The notes beneath the pieces are model-generated. The model saw only the letters and a list, made by a program, of their open reading frames with translations, searched no databases and was not told where the DNA came from. Of a stretch of 64,000 nucleotides of DNA, positions 62,400 through 64,000 are shown piece by piece. The translations under genes and the position numbers were made by a program. This DNA comes from Bradyrhizobium roseum (GTDB lineage: Bacteria > Pseudomonadota > Alphaproteobacteria > Rhizobiales > Xanthobacteraceae): NCBI RefSeq assembly GCF_030413175.1, contig NZ_CP129212.1:6300450-6364449 (forward strand), given 5' to 3'. Position 1 is the stretch's first letter. Every line of letters starts with the position of its first letter.

Positions 62400-62416
62400 A
62401 CTCTGTATTACAGAGT
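62400..62416. promoter_or_regulatory. Perfect 17-base palindrome in the cassette promoter
   Basis: ACTCTGTATTACAGAGT is a perfect dyad (8+1+8) lying 32 bases upstream of the hydrolase start and about 90 bases from the divergent xseA. Its size and symmetry fit a dimeric regulator's operator; the winged-helix protein of the same cassette is the nearest candidate. Confidence 0.55.
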
Positions 62417-62502
62417 TATGGTGCCTGCAAGACCTGGATTGGCGGGCAGGGTTAAAAATCCCTACGTTGCGGCGACGCCTCCAACATTCGAATCAGTTGC
62501 CG

Positions 62503-64000
62503 ATGCCTGTTGCCCAAAACCTCATCAACGCGCCCGAATTCACCGTCTCGGAACTGTCCACCGCCCTGAAACGGACGGTCGAGGACACCTTCGGCCATGT
62601 CCGCGTCCGTGGCGAAATCTCCGGCTTCCGCGGGCCGCATTCCTCCGGTCATTGCTATTTCGCGCTGAAGGACGAGAGCGCCAAGATCGAGGCGGTAGTC
62701 TGGAAGTTTGCCCATGCGCGGATGCGCTTCAAGCCGCAGGAAGGGCTGGAGGTCATCGCCACCGGCAAGCTGACGACCTATCCCAATTCCTCAAAATACC
62801 AGATCGTCATCGAGTCGCTGGAGCCCGCCGGCATCGGCGCGCTGATGGCGCTGATGGAAGAGCGCAAGAAAAAGCTTGCCGCCGAAGGGCTGTTCGACGA
62901 GGCGCGCAAGCAATTGCTGCCCTGGCTGCCGGAGGTGATCGGCGTCGTCACCTCGCCGACGGGTGCCGTTATCCGCGACATCCTGCACCGGCTGGAGGAT
63001 CGCTTTCCCCGCCGCGTGCTGGTGTGGCCGGTCAAGGTGCAGGGCGACGGCTCGGCCGAACAGGTGGCTGCCGCGATCCGCGGTTTCAACGCGCTGCCGG
63101 CAGGCGGGCGCGTTCCACGGCCGGATCTGTTGATCGTTGCGCGCGGCGGCGGCTCGCTGGAGGATCTGTGGTCGTTCAACGAGGAGATCGTGGTCCGCGC
63201 CGCCGCCGAAAGCATGATCCCGCTGATCTCGGCCGTCGGGCATGAGACCGATATCACGCTGATCGATTTCGCCGCCGACAAGCGCGCCCCGACGCCGACG
63301 GCGGCGGCCGAAATGGCCGTTCCCGTCCGCAGCGAATTGTTCGTCGAGGTCGAGAGCCTGGCGCGGCGCACGATGGTGTGCTGGCAGCGCGGGCAGGAGA
63401 GCCGCCGCAACGAATTGCGCGCCGCGGCCCGTGCGCTGCCGGGTTTGAGTGAATTGCTCGCGATCCCCCGGCAGCGGCTGGATCACCTCGGTGCCGCCCT
63501 GCCCCGCGGGTTGAAGGCCAATACGCACGCCCACCACCGCCGCTTCTCGCATCTTGCCGCCGGCCTGACGCTGAAGGTGCTGCGCGGACAGGTGGCGCAG
63601 GCCAACCATCGTCTCACCGTGTCGGGGGAACGTATCCGGCTATCCGCCCGCGCCCTGCTGCGCAGCCGGCGCGATCGTTTCGCCGGGCTCGAGGTCCGGC
63701 TGAAGGCGTCACGACTCTCCAACGCCCAGGCGCAGCGCAATGCCATCGCGCGCGCCAATGAGCGCACGCAGCGGCTGGCCGAGCGTGCCCGCCGCGCGCT
63801 TCTGACCGCCATGCAGCGCCTCGATGCGCGTGTCGCCCACAGCGGCCAGTTGCTGTCGGCGCTGTCGTATCGCAGCGTACTCGCCCGCGGCTTTGCGCTG
63901 GTGCGCGACGAACAGGGACACGCGGTACATGCCGCCGCCGCGATCGGGCCGAACGCGCGCCTGTCGATCGAATTCGCAGACGGCCGCGTTGGCGCCATGG
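62503..64000 (+). CDS. xseA: Exodeoxyribonuclease VII large subunit, 3' end outside the window
   Basis: 499 codons present, open to the window edge. The N-terminal OB domain ([40 protein letters not shown]) is followed by the catalytic domain with [35 protein letters not shown] and [24 protein letters not shown] region, then the long coiled-coil rich in Arg/Ala/Leu that binds XseB. Cuts single-stranded DNA from both ends with XseB. Start ATG 62503. The stop is not in the window. Confidence 0.96.
   Translation, partial: MPVAQNLINAPEFTVSELSTALKRTVEDTFGHVRVRGEISGFRGPHSSGHCYFALKDESAKIEAVVWKFAHARMRFKPQEGLEVIATGKLTTYPNSSKYQIVIESLEPAGIGALMALMEERKKKLAAEGLFDEARKQLLPWLPEVIGVVTSPTGAVIRDILHRLEDRFPRRVLVWPVKVQGDGSAEQVAAAIRGFNALPAGGRVPRPDLLIVARGGGSLEDLWSFNEEIVVRAAAESMIPLISAVGHETDITLIDFAADKRAPTPTAAAEMAVPVRSELFVEVESLARRTMVCWQRGQESRRNELRAAARALPGLSELLAIPRQRLDHLGAALPRGLKANTHAHHRRFSHLAAGLTLKVLRGQVAQANHRLTVSGERIRLSARALLRSRRDRFAGLEVRLKASRLSNAQAQRNAIARANERTQRLAERARRALLTAMQRLDARVAHSGQLLSALSYRSVLARGFALVRDEQGHAVHAAAAIGPNARLSIEFADGRVGAM

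Overview
The window is about 64 kb of GC-rich chromosomal DNA from an alphaproteobacterium of the Rhizobiales, most like Bradyrhizobium or a close relative such as Rhodopseudomonas. The grounds are the protein types (RibH2-type lumazine synthase behind an FMN riboswitch, PrmB next to MoaE, paired M16 peptidases behind lspA, a dehalogenase very like the Rhodopseudomonas palustris fluoroacetate enzyme), the TTAA-N7-TTAA sites of CtrA type, and many intergenic palindromic repeats of the Bradyrhizobium kind. No rRNA, tRNA, phage, insertion sequence or CRISPR array was seen. The content is mostly housekeeping, with a few accessory patches.

Layout. 1-12.8 kb: end of a probable lipoprotein gene, prs, an SDR oxidoreductase, ribH with its FMN riboswitch, a Bug-type binding protein, a surface-glycan patch (GT2 polyprenyl-phosphate glycosyltransferase, SAM methyltransferase, two large GT-C-like membrane proteins), a YbjN protein, proC, an FlK-like thioesterase and a 4-OT tautomerase. 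12.8-25.6 kb: hisS, a DUF2314 protein, ilvE divergent from a MarR / OmpR-type regulator / EnvZ-type kinase operon, small exported proteins, RNase T2, an RTX-like protein with an unusual 17-residue repeat, rlmJ, a cold-shock protein and an outer-membrane beta-barrel. 25.8-38.2 kb: uvrC, then the tight pgsA-moaD-moaE-prmB run, an omega-aminotransferase, a membrane protein overlapping a YihY-family gene, a degenerate EAL protein with a HAD hydrolase, a CheY, ribF and maa.

38.4-50.6 kb: ileS with a histone-like lysine-rich tail, lspA, an exported protein, a catalytic / non-catalytic M16 peptidase pair, arfB, a remnant of a sigma-factor gene, a small exported protein, and a periplasmic redox operon (cytochrome c, glyoxalase-fold protein, Tat-exported gluconate-dehydrogenase subunit-3 protein, GMC flavoprotein). 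50.7-64 kb: an RHH regulator, mutL with the endonuclease motif, rluB (with a long Arg/Gly/Asp-rich head) and rsmD, tadA, a putative fluoroacetate dehalogenase, an acyl-CoA dehydrogenase, purD, a three-gene cassette (winged-helix regulator, membrane protein, and an alpha/beta hydrolase broken by one in-frame TAG) with a perfect 17-bp palindrome in its promoter, and xseA running off the end.

How it fits together. Translation and RNA maintenance is heavily represented (hisS, ileS, rlmJ, rsmD, rluB, tadA, prmB, arfB), as are DNA repair (uvrC, mutL, xseA) and cofactor synthesis (ribH, ribF, moaD, moaE). Most convergent gene pairs are separated by a palindromic repeat or a hairpin-plus-T terminator, so the repeats probably serve as transcription ends. 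The features most worth following up are the 17-residue RTX protein, the dehalogenase with a changed active-site position, the IleS and RluB low-complexity fusions, the degenerate EAL protein, the four-gene redox operon, and the decaying hydrolase cassette with its palindrome.
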